Positions 1 through 8,578 of a stretch of 64,000 bases of DNA are shown here, piece by piece (the stretch's first letter is position 1; every line of letters starts with the position of its first letter). The stretch is from Pseudomonas muyukensis (lineage in GTDB: Bacteria; Pseudomonadota; Gammaproteobacteria; Pseudomonadales; Pseudomonadaceae). The position numbers were made by a program, and so were the translations under genes. The notes below the pieces were generated by a model that ran no database searches, had not been told where the DNA came from, and worked only from the letters and a program-made list of their open reading frames with translations. The DNA lies in assembly GCF_019139535.1 (NCBI RefSeq), contig NZ_CP077073.1, positions 3,624,501 through 3,688,500 on the forward strand, in the 5' to 3' direction.

Positions 1-1
1 C

Positions 2-1444
2 CAGTTCCGCCTGCCGGGGCTTGAGGTCGAGCCGCAGTTCATCCGTGAATACCCGCTGGCCGAGCATTTTGCCCACTCGGTGGGGTACGTGGGGCGCATC
101 AACGAGAAAGAGGCCAAGACCCTCGACAGCACCGAGTACCGAGGCACCCAGTCGATCGGCAAGACCGGCATCGAACGGTTCTACGAACAACAACTGCATG
201 GCCAGGTGGGCTACGAAGAGGTCGAGACCAATGCCCAGGGCCGGGTGATGCGCGTGCTGCGCCACCACGACCCGGTGCCGGGCAAGGACATCGTGCTGAG
301 CCTCGACGCCCACTTGCAACAGGCCGCCGAAAAGGCCTTGGGCGAGCGCCGGGGCGCGGTGGTGGTGCTCGACCCGGCCAACGGCGATGTGCTGGCGATG
401 GTCAGCAACCCCAGCTTCGACCCCAACCTGTTCGTCAAGGGCATCAGCTACAAGCAGTACGCGGCGCTGCGCGATTCGATCGACCGGCCGTTGTTCAACC
501 GCGTGCTGCGCGGGCTGTACGCGCCGGGCTCGACGGTCAAGCCGGAGGTGGCCATCGCCGGCCTCGACAGCGGCGTGATCACCCCCGCCAGCCGGGTGTT
601 CGACCCTGGCTACTACGAACTGCCCAACTATGACCACAAGTACCGTAACTGGAACCGCAGCGGCGATGGCTGGGTGGACATGTACAGCGCGATCATGCGC
701 TCCAACGACACCTACTTCTACGACCTGGCGCACAAGCTGGGCATCGACCGCCTGCACGACTACATGGCGCAGTTCGGCCTGGGCCAGAGAGTGTCGCTGG
801 ACATGTTCGAGGAGGCTCCCGGGCTGATGCCATCGCAGGCCTGGAAGCGCGCCACCCGGCGCCAGGCCTGGTTCCCCGGTGAAACACTGATTCTTGGCAT
901 CGGCCAGGGCTACATGCAGGTCACCCCGCTGCAATTGGCCCAGGCCACCAGCCTGCTGGCCAGCAAGGGCGCCTGGCATCGCCCGCACCTGGCCATGACG
1001 GTGGGCGGCGACAAGCCGCTCGACCCCAACCCGATGGCGGATATCGTGCTGCACGACAAACGCGCGTGGGACCAGGTCAGCCTGGGCATGCAGATGGTCA
1101 TGCACGATCCGCGCGGTATTGCCCGTGCCTCGGCGGCAGGTGCCCAGTACCGGATCGCCGGCAAGAGCGGCACGGCGCAGGTGGTGGCGATCAAGCAGGG
1201 TGAACGTTACAACCGTGACAAGACCTTGGAGCGACACCGTGACAACGCGTTGTTCGTCGGTTTCGCCCCGGCCGAGCATCCGGCGCTGGTGGTGGCGGTG
1301 ATGATCGAGAACGGCGAGGCTGGCGGCCGGGTGGCGGGGCCTGTGGTACGGGAGGTGATGGATGCCTACCTGCTGGATCAGCAGGGGCACCTGAAGGCCC
1401 GGTTTGCCAGTGGCGCAGAGGGGGTGCCGGGGGGGCATGGGTAG
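2..1444 (+). CDS. mrdA: Penicillin-binding protein 2 (peptidoglycan D,D-transpeptidase), 5' end outside window
   Basis: Class B PBP that cross-links peptidoglycan in the periplasm for lateral wall growth and rod shape. The open frame runs in from the left edge, so the membrane anchor and the start are missing; about 480 residues are visible. The three transpeptidase motifs are present: SxxK as STVK (bases 530-541, context APGSTVKPE), SxN as SND (bases 701-709, context MRSNDTYFYD) and KSGT near base 1163 (context IAGKSGTAQVV). The HVGYVGRINEKE-like stretch before the catalytic domain is typical of PBP2 rather than PBP3. The rodA, rlpA and dac genes usually next to mrdA are not on the right side, where unrelated genes follow, so this may be a second PBP2 paralogue; the left side is not visible. 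Family assignment is firm, the paralogue question is inference. Confidence 0.93.
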   Translation, partial: QFRLPGLEVEPQFIREYPLAEHFAHSVGYVGRINEKEAKTLDSTEYRGTQSIGKTGIERFYEQQLHGQVGYEEVETNAQGRVMRVLRHHDPVPGKDIVLSLDAHLQQAAEKALGERRGAVVVLDPANGDVLAMVSNPSFDPNLFVKGISYKQYAALRDSIDRPLFNRVLRGLYAPGSTVKPEVAIAGLDSGVITPASRVFDPGYYELPNYDHKYRNWNRSGDGWVDMYSAIMRSNDTYFYDLAHKLGIDRLHDYMAQFGLGQRVSLDMFEEAPGLMPSQAWKRATRRQAWFPGETLILGIGQGYMQVTPLQLAQATSLLASKGAWHRPHLAMTVGGDKPLDPNPMADIVLHDKRAWDQVSLGMQMVMHDPRGIARASAAGAQYRIAGKSGTAQVVAIKQGERYNRDKTLERHRDNALFVGFAPAEHPALVVAVMIENGEAGGRVAGPVVREVMDAYLLDQQGHLKARFASGAEGVPGGHG

Positions 1445-1477
1445 CGTGTCGAACAGCCCAGGCCACCCCGAAAACGC

Positions 1478-2266
1478 TCAACCCCAGCGCCGCAAAAAAC
1501 CCACCACCGCCGCCAGCACCCAATCCGCCTGCTCCCGGTGCGGCACATGCCCGCCCCCAGGCAGCACCTGCACCTGCGCCGCCCCTGCCGCCAGCTCGGC
1601 AAGCCGCTGCGGATGCGCCAGGCTGCCGAACTCATCCAGATCGCCATGCAGGCTCAACAACGGGCAGCGCAGTTCGGCCAGCGCCTGGTCGAGGTTCCAG
1701 TCGGCGAAGTCCGCTGCGAGCCAGTTGTCGATCCAGGCCCGCAGCACCCACTCGGCCTTGTCGCCGTGGTAACGCTGCAAGCGCTGCAACTGCCCAGGCT
1801 CGGCGAACTGCTGCTCGGCGGCGCGAATCCCGGCCAGGGTGCGTGGCTCGACGAAGGCCTGGGCCGACTCGCTGATCACCCCCTGGCAGCGCTCGCCATG
1901 GGCAGCGGCGCAGGCAATGGCCATGCCGCCTCCGACACTGTGGCCGAACACGATGAACGGGCCGATCGCCCGCTGCGCCAACAACGCGGCGAACCCCTCG
2001 CCGGCTTCGGCTTCGACGAAGCCTGGGCGCAGGTTGCCGGGATGGGCATCCGAGCGGCCAAAACCAAGGCGGTCATAGGCGATGACCGGGTGCCCGCTGG
2101 CCAGGGCCAGTTGCTCGGGGAAATCCCGCCACAGCGCCACGCAACCTAGCGAATCATGCATCAGGATGATGGGCACCGCGTGGGCCGTGGCTGGGGTCCA
2201 GGCCTGGGCGTAGAGGCGCCCTTGCGGGGTTTCGAGCCAGTGGGTTTGCACGGCGACAGCGGTCAT
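1478..2266 (-). CDS. Alpha/beta-fold hydrolase
   Basis: 262-aa alpha/beta hydrolase, probably cytoplasmic, substrate unknown. The nucleophile elbow is GHSVGG (FGHSVGGGMA), the oxyanion region is LMHDSLG, a late acid lies in HGDLDEFG and the catalytic His is in GGGHVPHRE near the C-terminus, so the Ser-Asp-His triad looks complete. I chose the ATG at 2266 (MTAVAVQTHWLE) because an AGGAG sits just upstream on the minus strand; the open frame extends 53 codons further with a non-homologous, arginine/proline-rich translation. It is convergent with the PBP2 gene and 140 bp downstream of the VOC gene on the same strand, so the two may be co-transcribed. Specificity (esterase, lactonase, haloperoxidase-like) cannot be set from sequence. 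Confidence 0.85.
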   Translation of the reverse strand: MTAVAVQTHWLETPQGRLYAQAWTPATAHAVPIILMHDSLGCVALWRDFPEQLALASGHPVIAYDRLGFGRSDAHPGNLRPGFVEAEAGEGFAALLAQRAIGPFIVFGHSVGGGMAIACAAAHGERCQGVISESAQAFVEPRTLAGIRAAEQQFAEPGQLQRLQRYHGDKAEWVLRAWIDNWLAADFADWNLDQALAELRCPLLSLHGDLDEFGSLAHPQRLAELAAGAAQVQVLPGGGHVPHREQADWVLAAVVGFLRRWG

Positions 2267-2408
2267 GCGGGCTCCTGCGTCGGGTTCCGGTCGAGGCAGG
2301 CATGGTAACGCTTGCAGGCGGCGCTGGGCCATGGCCAGCGTGCGCCCCGTAACCAATGGGTTTGCGGCGCGGTGCCAGCGCGGCGGTCCTGCGCCTGCCC
2401 TAGCCCCT

Positions 2409-2822
2409 TCAGGCCCCGGCAGCACCCTTCAGCTCGAGCCGATTGCCATCAGGGTCGAAGCAATACAGCGATAGCCCCTCGCCGTCGGCGCCATAGCGCG
2501 GCTGCGCGGCCTGCACCTCAACCCCGGCGTCCTGCAACATCCGGCGCAGCGCCAGCTCATCGAACGGCGCGATGCGCAGGCAGAAATGATCGAGATTATG
2601 CCCCGTGGCGCCAGGCGCCGGCCCGCCTTGCTGGCCCAGCGGCCCCTCGACCGCCACCAGGTCGATCAGGCTGTTGCCGGCCGCCAGGTGGACCATCCCC
2701 AGCGTTTCCCGGCGCCTGCGCACCGGGCAGCCCAGCAGGTCGTGGTAGAACCTCAAGCTGCGCTCCAGGTCGGCAACCCGCAGGACGATATGGTCGATAT
2801 GCAGAATCTCGAAAGCAGGCAT
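2409..2822 (-). CDS. VOC family (glyoxalase/dioxygenase-fold) protein
   Basis: 137-aa vicinal oxygen chelate protein with two beta-alpha-beta-beta-beta modules. The N-terminal module has the metal-ligand His in IDHIVLRVADLERSLRFYHDLLG-type sequence (residues about 8-25), and the second has HNLDHFCLRI and the final acid in DPDGNRLEL. That pattern fits a metal-dependent lyase or a fosfomycin/glyoxalase-like enzyme, but the substrate is not identifiable. The ATG at 2822 has AGGGAG upstream; the longer open frame (to 2915) reads through the adjacent MITE and was rejected. Confidence 0.85.
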   Translation of the reverse strand: MPAFEILHIDHIVLRVADLERSLRFYHDLLGCPVRRRRETLGMVHLAAGNSLIDLVAVEGPLGQQGGPAPGATGHNLDHFCLRIAPFDELALRRMLQDAGVEVQAAQPRYGADGEGLSLYCFDPDGNRLELKGAAGA

Positions 2823-2848
2823 GGTCGCGCTCCCTGAGCAGATGCTGC

Positions 2849-2994
2849 CTAGGCTCTGTACGAAAAGCCTTGATACTCGTTCATGCTGCGTTGAAAACCG
2901 CCTCGCAATGCTCATGTACGCCAGTACACTGCGCTTGCTCGGCTGTTTTCGCCTTGCCTGACCTTCGTCTCAAGACTTTTCATACAGAGCCTAG
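2849..2994. mobile_element. 146-bp MITE-like element, copy 1
   Basis: A short element bounded by CTAG on both sides, with imperfect terminal inverted repeats of about 25 bp (GCTCTGTACGAAAAGCCTTG versus GCTCTGTATGAAAAGTCTTG read inward). It encodes nothing convincing. A second copy of identical length lies at 11902-12047 in opposite orientation; aligned by eye, the two differ at a single base. If CTAG is the target duplication, the element proper is 138 bp (2853-2990). A 4-bp CTAG target is what is known for the IS5 group of the IS5 family, so a parent of that type is an inference. No transposase for it is in the window. Confidence 0.82.
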
Positions 2995-3008
2995 ACCATA
3001 GCAGCCCG

Positions 3009-5513
3009 CTACTGCCCGCGCAGATCCTCGAAGAACGCCTGGCGCCCCTGCACCTGGCTCGAGGCGCGCGGTAGCGCCGCGGCCTCGGCGCTGGGCTTCT
3101 CGACATGCCAGTAGCAATGCTTCACCGCCCGGGTCACCGCCACATAGGCCAGGCGCTGCACCTCTTCCTTCTGCGCCGTGTCGAAGGCCTGGGCATCGCC
3201 GGGCTTGCCCAGGCCGGCCAGGCGATAGGCCTGGTTCTTGTAAGGCGAGCTGGTCAGGTACTGGCAGTCGCCGAGCATGAACACGGCGTCGGCCTGCAGG
3301 CCCTTGGCGCTGTGATAGGTCAGCTGGCGCAGCCGGCGCTGGCTGGCAGGCAAGCTAGAATCAGCTTTAACAACATCAATTAAATACTTTTCAATCAATG
3401 ATTTATCACTTGTTTTTCGAAACAACATCATCACTGATTCGCCCTGCTGGTAATGCTCGATCAGGGTCTGGGCCAGCGCCGCCTCGTCGCGCTCGAACAC
3501 CTTCACCGGCGATAACGGCAACTCGGCCGCCAGGCCGCTGGCGCGGGCCTTCTTGCCACTGATGGCCGCAGCGCCTTTGACCAGGTGCTCGGCGGCATCG
3601 ATGATGTGCTGCTGGCTGCGGTAGTTTTCCACCAGCATCACCCGGGTGTTGGCCGGCGACGGGAACGCCTTGGTGAACGCCATGAAGTACTGCGGTGAAC
3701 TGCCCCGCCAGCCGTAGATCGACTGCCAGTCGTCGCCCACGCACATCAACGAAGCATGCTGGGCCACCCGACCGTTGTGCATCGCCGGGCCGCGCCGGCG
3801 GATCTCGGCAAGGCAGGCGCGCAGCCAGCTGACGATCTGCGGCGAGACGTCCTGGAACTCGTCGATCATCAGGTGCGCCAACGGGCGCAGCAAGGGGTCG
3901 GGCAACAGCGCGAGGTTTTCCGGGTTGTTCTCGCCGAACAGGGCGAACATGCGGTTGTAGGTCATCACCGGCGGCGACTGGGCCAGCAGGTGCGCCTCGA
4001 AGGCTTTCCAGTACAGGGCCAGGGCCTCGAAGAAAGCCGCGTCGCTGTCACCGGGCGGGAAGCTCATGGCCGCCACTGCGCTGTTGACGTCCAGGCCGAG
4101 GTTCTCGATAAAGCCCGCGGCGCTGACGAACGCGTCGAGCAGCGGCGCCGCGGCCAGCTCGCCCTTGACCTTGTACTCAAAGCCGGGGCCGGCAACGGCA
4201 TCCCCCGCCAGGGACGCGGCCAAACGCTTGGCTGCCGAGTAGTTATCAAGCCATATCAATGGCTTATCGCAGAAAGCTTGAAACAAGGTGCGCTTTACCG
4301 CCCATTCCGCACGCACCGCAAGCTTGGCGCCGGGGCGCTGGTACTGGGCACTCTCGCTGGGGTCGAAGCCCAGCACCACCCAGGCGTCCAACCCCTCCAG
4401 GCGCCCATGCACATGGAAGCGGCTGCCACGGATCTGCACGGTCTCGCGGCACGGCTCGATGCCCTTGATCGGCCAGGCGCCGGCAGCGAACCACAGGTCC
4501 TCGAGCACATCGCACAGCTCCTCGTCACGCTGCGCCGCCAGCTGGGTGACCTGCGCGCGCTTCTGCACATCCGGGTGCTCCGGGTCCAGGGGCTTGAGCA
4601 GCAGTGCCTGCTGGCGCAGGCTGCCGACCAGCTCGGCGAAGCGTGGGCTATCGGCCAGCAGGTCGCGGTAGCACAGGTTGAGTTGCTGGCGCTGGGCGTC
4701 GTTCAGGCGCAGGTCGAAAGGGTTGCTCTCGGCGTTGGCTTCGGCCCCGGCGGGCATCTCGTTGCCCAGGGTCTCGAAGGCACGCACCTGGGCAAAGCCC
4801 GGCAGGCTGCGCACCAGCGGCAGGATGCGCGAGTGGAAAGTGCGCACCAGCTCGCGGCCCTGGGCCGGCGACAGGGCCACCTGCCACAGGCCGAACACCT
4901 GCAGCAGGCGCTGGATGAAGTCCTTGCGCGACTCGCGGGTGAAGGTCACCACGGTCAGGGCGTCGAGCTCGAAGCCCAGGTAGTGGCGCAGCAGCAGGAT
5001 ACGCAGCACCAGCGAAGTCGACTTGCCAGCGCCGGCCCCGGCCACCACGCAAGTGGAAGGCGTGTCGCTGAAAATCAGCTTCCATTGCGCGGCGCTCGGT
5101 TGCGCGTCGGCCGGCAGGCGCTGGGCCACGTCGGCCTTGAAGCGCTTTTTCAACTCAGCGGTCAGCGGCAGGCGCCAGTCATCGAACAGCTTGTCGTCCT
5201 CGCCCGGCACCGCAGCCTGTTCCGGACGGGTGTCGCGAATGATCAGCACCTGGCGCCCGGCCTCGTAGCCCTCCACCCGGCCACGCTCGTACCCTTCGCG
5301 TAGCCCATCGGCATGGCCACTGCGCTGGCCGCTGGCGTGCCCAAGGAACCACGAGTCACGGTGCTGCGCCTGCAGGCGGCTCAAGCCGCGGCCCAGCAGG
5401 CGCGCGGCGAGGCGGCGCAGCCAGGGCAACTGGGCGGGCGGGGTCAGGTCGGCCGGGGCCTGGGGATGGGCGTGGGGCACGGTCACTCCGTTGAAGATCG
5501 AAACAGCGGGCAT
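3009..5513 (-). CDS. UvrD/Rep-like superfamily 1 DNA helicase
   Basis: 834-aa SF1 helicase. Walker A is GAGAGKST at about residues 159-166, Walker B is IDEFQDVS near 545, motif III is GDDWQSIYGWRGS near 595, and the C-terminal motifs include ENYRSQ, TYHSAKGLQAD and VAVTRAVKHCYW. The first about 130 residues are not helicase-like and contain a Gly/Arg-rich stretch (GLREGYERGRVEGYEAGR), as in uncharacterised Pseudomonas helicases close to HelD/helicase IV-type proteins. ATG at 5513 follows GGATGAGG. Role is ATP-driven 3'-5' DNA unwinding, probably in repair; the exact pathway is unknown. Two AT-rich patches with unusual codons (about 3351-3440 and 4235-4275) stand out from the GC-rich gene. Confidence 0.88.
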   Translation of the reverse strand: MPAVSIFNGVTVPHAHPQAPADLTPPAQLPWLRRLAARLLGRGLSRLQAQHRDSWFLGHASGQRSGHADGLREGYERGRVEGYEAGRQVLIIRDTRPEQAAVPGEDDKLFDDWRLPLTAELKKRFKADVAQRLPADAQPSAAQWKLIFSDTPSTCVVAGAGAGKSTSLVLRILLLRHYLGFELDALTVVTFTRESRKDFIQRLLQVFGLWQVALSPAQGRELVRTFHSRILPLVRSLPGFAQVRAFETLGNEMPAGAEANAESNPFDLRLNDAQRQQLNLCYRDLLADSPRFAELVGSLRQQALLLKPLDPEHPDVQKRAQVTQLAAQRDEELCDVLEDLWFAAGAWPIKGIEPCRETVQIRGSRFHVHGRLEGLDAWVVLGFDPSESAQYQRPGAKLAVRAEWAVKRTLFQAFCDKPLIWLDNYSAAKRLAASLAGDAVAGPGFEYKVKGELAAAPLLDAFVSAAGFIENLGLDVNSAVAAMSFPPGDSDAAFFEALALYWKAFEAHLLAQSPPVMTYNRMFALFGENNPENLALLPDPLLRPLAHLMIDEFQDVSPQIVSWLRACLAEIRRRGPAMHNGRVAQHASLMCVGDDWQSIYGWRGSSPQYFMAFTKAFPSPANTRVMLVENYRSQQHIIDAAEHLVKGAAAISGKKARASGLAAELPLSPVKVFERDEAALAQTLIEHYQQGESVMMLFRKTSDKSLIEKYLIDVVKADSSLPASQRRLRQLTYHSAKGLQADAVFMLGDCQYLTSSPYKNQAYRLAGLGKPGDAQAFDTAQKEEVQRLAYVAVTRAVKHCYWHVEKPSAEAAALPRASSQVQGRQAFFEDLRGQ

Positions 5514-5700
5514 GTTCGCCTCATCCGTCGCAAAGCGCCAGCGAATGCTTATGGATCATGGGATTAGGCGATGAATCGCAGGTAGCCTCGAAGCCTAAAC
5601 CATCCATTAAACTGATCAAATTAAGTCGATATTTACGCTTTTTTTCGATCTTTTAAACACCGATCATGGCCCCATTCCACCGATTCAGAGGAGCACCATC
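5514..5700. promoter_or_regulatory. Divergent intergenic region, helicase and pirin promoters
   Basis: 187-bp gap between two divergently oriented genes. It is much more AT-rich than its surroundings (5595-5660, with TTAAACTGATCAAATTAAG and a T7 tract), as expected for promoters and regulator sites. A Shine-Dalgarno AGAGGAG lies 7-12 bp before the pirin ATG. No specific operator could be assigned. Confidence 0.45.
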
Positions 5701-6399
5701 ATGCTGCAACTGCGACCCTTCGAACGGCTGGGCCATGCCAACCACGGCTGGCTCGACGCCCACCACCACTTCTCGTTCGCCGAATACCACGATCCGGCGC
5801 GCATGCACTGGGGCAACCTGCGGGTCTGGAACGATGACCTGATCGCTGCCGGTGCCGGCTTCCCGCCGCACCCGCACCGCGACATGGAAATCATCACCTA
5901 CGTCCGCGAAGGCGCCATCACCCACCAGGACAGCCTGGGCAACAAAGGCCGCACCGAGGCCGGGGATGTGCAGGTAATGAGTGCCGGTAGCGGCATCGTG
6001 CACAGCGAGTACAACCTGGAGCAGGTCGATACGCGGATCTTCCAGATCTGGATCATCCCCGAGAACCTCGGCGATGCGCCGTCCTGGGGTACCCGGCCCT
6101 TCCCCAAGGGGGAGCGTGGTGAAGGTTTCGTGACCCTGGCCAGCGGCCGCGCGGGGGACGAAGGCAACCTGCGCATCCGTACCGATGCCCGCCTGGTGGC
6201 AGCTACCCTGAAGGCTGGGGAAAGCGCCGAATATGCCTTCGACCCAGGGCGCCGCGGCTACCTGGTGCCGGCCAAGGGCCGGGTCGAGATCAACGGCTTG
6301 CAGGCCAAGGCCCGCGATGGCGTGGCGATCGAGCAGGAAAGCGTGCTGCGAGTGACCGCGCTGGAAGACAGCGAGATCGTCCTGGTCGATGTCGCCTGA
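5701..6399 (+). CDS. Pirin family protein (YhhW-like, bicupin)
   Basis: 232-aa pirin-like bicupin. The metal-binding N-terminal cupin carries HPHRDME (about residues 60-66), the later His in SGIVHSEYN and a Glu in the usual spacing; the sequence FAEYHDPARMHWGNLRVWNDD is characteristic of E. coli YhhW-type quercetin 2,3-dioxygenases. Members bind Fe or other divalent metals and some cleave quercetin in vitro; the physiological substrate is generally unknown. A good RBS (AGAGGAG) precedes the ATG. A second, longer pirin of the other subfamily lies at 37995-38882. Confidence 0.92.
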   Translation: MLQLRPFERLGHANHGWLDAHHHFSFAEYHDPARMHWGNLRVWNDDLIAAGAGFPPHPHRDMEIITYVREGAITHQDSLGNKGRTEAGDVQVMSAGSGIVHSEYNLEQVDTRIFQIWIIPENLGDAPSWGTRPFPKGERGEGFVTLASGRAGDEGNLRIRTDARLVAATLKAGESAEYAFDPGRRGYLVPAKGRVEINGLQAKARDGVAIEQESVLRVTALEDSEIVLVDVA

Positions 6400-6788
6400 G
6401 TGCAGGCCCCAGCTTGCTGGCGAACCAGCCGAGGCGGTGGATGGCACCGGCTGCGCCGGTGTTCGCCGGCAAGCCGGCTCCTACGCCGCCCGCGACCTGC
6501 CCGCCCGTAGCCAGCCTTGCTGGCGAACCAGGCGCCACGGTGGATGGCACCGGCTCTGCCGGTGTTCGCCGGCAAGCCGGCTCCTACACCGCCCGCGACC
6601 TGCCCGCCCGTAGGAGCCAGCTTGCTGGCGAACCAGCCGAGGCGGTGGATGGCACCGGCTCTGCCGGTGTTCGCCGGCAAGCCGGCTCCTACGCCGCCCG
6701 CGACCTGCCCGCCCGTAGGAGCCAGCCTTGCTGGCGAACCAGGCGCCACGGTGGATGGCACCGGCTCTGCCGGTGTTCGCCGGCAAGC
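6400..6788. repeat. Tandem REP/BIME array A, left part (4 units)
   Basis: Nearly perfect tandem repetition with a period of about 106 bp. Each unit holds two oppositely oriented REP palindromes: one around GCCGGCAAGCCGGC followed by TCCTAC, and one around AGCCTTGCTGGCGAACCA. The TTGCTGGCGAACCA landmark occurs near 6413, 6510, 6620 and 6725. The array starts directly after the pirin stop codon and is split by an IS3-family element at 6789. The palindromes can form stem-loops and may act as transcript stabilisers or terminators for the upstream gene, as known for REP elements. ORFs predicted across it are repeat artefacts. Confidence 0.92.
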
Positions 6789-6845
6789 TGTTGTGGCTCA
6801 ATGTTTTTGGACCATGATGTAGGAGCATCAACCTAAGGACGCATC

Positions 6846-7142
6846 ATGGGTTTTCGTAACGTTCCTGCTGAAGAAAAGGCCGAAGCTGTTCGCTTGGTCG
6901 TGGAAATGAACTACTCCGTGCCCAAGGCATGTGAGCAGATGGGAGTGGGGCCCACAGCCCTGCGACGCTGGGTTCGAGCATGGCGCAAGGAGCATGAAGG
7001 AGCCACGCAAACGACTCGGCCTCAAGACCAGGAACTCATTGATTCACTGAAGGCCAGACTAGAGCTGCTGGAGGCCGAGAACGACGTTCTAAAAAAGCAG
7101 TTGCCCTCTCATCTGAGGGCACTGTTCTGCCGAAGAAAGTGA
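6846..7142 (+). CDS. IS3-family transposase OrfA (copy 1)
   Basis: 98-aa OrfA. The N-terminal half is a helix-turn-helix for terminal repeat recognition (SVPKACEQMGVGPTALRRWV), followed by a leucine zipper-like coiled coil (LIDSLKARLELLEAENDVLKK) as in other IS3 OrfA proteins. An A6G slippery heptamer-like site at 7091-7097 lies in the zipper codons; a -1 shift there would normally fuse OrfA to OrfB. In this copy the shifted frame runs into the broken orfB, so only OrfA is expected, and it could act as an inhibitor of the intact copy (inference). Confidence 0.9.
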   Translation: MGFRNVPAEEKAEAVRLVVEMNYSVPKACEQMGVGPTALRRWVRAWRKEHEGATQTTRPQDQELIDSLKARLELLEAENDVLKKQLPSHLRALFCRRK

Positions 7143-7970
7143 TCGCACGGCTCAAGGGTCGACTGTCCACGCGTCATTTGTGTCGACTTCTGAGCGTGCC
7201 ACGTAGCAGTCACTACGCGAGCCGTAAGCCTCGGCTGATCAAGCCCATTGCGCGACGCTTGAAAAGGAAATACGCCAATTGCACAGGACATTTCGCGGTG
7301 CTTTGGGTAGTCGAGGTTTTTCAAGGAACTGCGAAAAAAAGGGTTCGCGGTCGGGCGCTATCGCATGCGTAGCTTGATGAAGAGGCTGGATCTGCACTGG
7401 AAACGCCCGCGCTACGCGCATTATCGGCGAGCCACGAAACCAGCCCCTACAGCTGCCAATCTCCTGGATCGCCGCTTCAACCCCGTGCATCCCAACGTGC
7501 GGTGGGCGGGAGATATCACCTACATACGGGCAGGTGGACGCTGGCTGTACATGGCAGTGGTGATGGACCTGTTTTCCCGCCGGATCGTGGGTTGGGCCTG
7601 TTCGAAAACAGCTGATACCGATCTCTCGCTCCGGGCCTTGCGGTTAGCTGTTGCCCTGCGCAAACCGGGTTCTGGATTGATGTTTCATTCTGACCAGGGG
7701 TGTCAGTACACCTCTGATCGTTTTGTAGGGTATTTGGCTGAAAAGAGTATCGTGCAGAGCATGAGCCGACGAGCCAATTGCTGGGATAACGCCGTTGTAG
7801 AACGCTACTTCAGGACGTTGAAGCAGGACTGGGTACCGGAGGATGGTTATACAAATCACAGAGAGGCGGAGAAAGATGTGATGGAGTTTATTGCTCACTA
7901 CAACCATCACCGCTGTCACTACGCTTCGAACGATCTGCCACCAGCTACTTTTGAGGAGCTGGCGGCCTAA
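7139..7970 (+). pseudogene. IS3-family transposase orfB, frameshifted
   Basis: Homologous to the intact orfB at 29273-30106 but with two single-base deletions: one G lost at 7260/7261 (CGCTTGAAAAGG versus CGCTTGGAAAAGG) and one C lost at about 7321 (GGTTTTTCAAGG versus GGTTTTTCCAAGG). The net shift is two bases, so the N-terminal part ends at 7372 and the catalytic rve/DDE part (GDITYIRAGG, FHSDQGCQY, NAVVERYFRTLK) is left in a separate frame from 7365. The DDE residues themselves are preserved. Confidence 0.93.
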
Positions 7971-8010
7971 AAGCTCCTACGTCGTGGTCCAAAAAAACTG
8001 GACCACTACA

Positions 8011-8578
8011 AGCCGGCTCCTACGCCGCCCGCGACCTGCCCGCCCGTAGGAGTCAGCCTTGCTGGCGAACCAGGCGCCACGGTGGATGGCACCGGCTCTG
8101 CCGGTGTTCGCCGGCAAGCCGGCTCCTACGCCGCCCGCGACCTGCCCGCCCGTAGGAGCCAGCCTTGCTGGCGAACCAGGCGCCACGGTGGATGGCACCG
8201 GCTCTGCCGGTGTTCGCCGGCAAGCCGGCTCCTACGCCGCCCGCGACCTGCCCGCCCGTAGGAGTCAGCCTTGCTGGCGAACCAGGCGCCACGGTGGATG
8301 GCACCGGCTCTGCCGGTGTTCGCCGGCAAGCCGGCTCCTACGCCACCCGCGACCTGCCGCCCGTAGGAGCCAGCTTGCTGGCGAACCAGGCGCCACGGTG
8401 GATGGCACCGGCTCTGCCGGTGTTCGCCGGCAAGCCGGCTCCTACGCCACCCGCGACCTGCCCGCCCGTAGGAGCCAGCCTTGCTGGCGAACCAGGCGCC
8501 ACGGTGGATGGCACCGGCTGCGCCGGTGTTCGCCGGCAAGCCGGCTCCCACGGCGGTTACGGCCGGTAGCACACCCGC
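8011..8578. repeat. Tandem REP/BIME array A, right part (5 units)
   Basis: Continuation of the array interrupted by the IS, same unit of about 106 bp. TTGCTGGCGAACCA landmarks fall near 8058, 8164, 8270, 8374 and 8480; the unit spacing of 106 bp is nearly constant, with one unit 2 bp shorter (CTGCCGCCCG instead of CTGCCCGCCCG near 8355). It ends in a final palindrome at about 8526-8550 just before the stop codon of the minus-strand lipoprotein gene, so it occupies a convergent intergenic position. Confidence 0.92.

Larger units (their letters stand above)
6789..8010 (+). mobile_element. IS3-family insertion sequence, copy 1 (defective)
   Basis: 1222-bp element with TG...CA ends. The left end TGTTGTGGCTCAATG... 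and the right end (reverse complement TGTAGTGGTCCAGTT...) form imperfect terminal inverted repeats that both contain TTTTTGGACC. A 3-bp target duplication AGC flanks it (6786-6788 and 8011-8013), within the normal IS3 range. It sits inside a REP palindrome; removing it restores an intact GCCGGCAAGCCGGC. The element differs from copy 2 (28923-30146, 1224 bp) by two 1-bp deletions in orfB plus a few substitutions, so it cannot make its own full transposase. Confidence 0.95.

Noticed and set aside
3756..5303. 515-aa plus-strand frame opposite the UvrD-like helicase
   Set aside because: Gln/Arg/His-rich shadow without RBS; helicase motifs on the minus strand are complete.
6414..6836. ORFs of 75-190 aa within the REP arrays
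   Set aside because: They are translations of the repeat itself (AGVRRQAGSYAAR periodicity) on both strands with no RBS.
6400..8578. CRISPR-like repeat array
   Set aside because: Repeats are long near-identical REP/BIME units with no variable spacers and no cas genes nearby.
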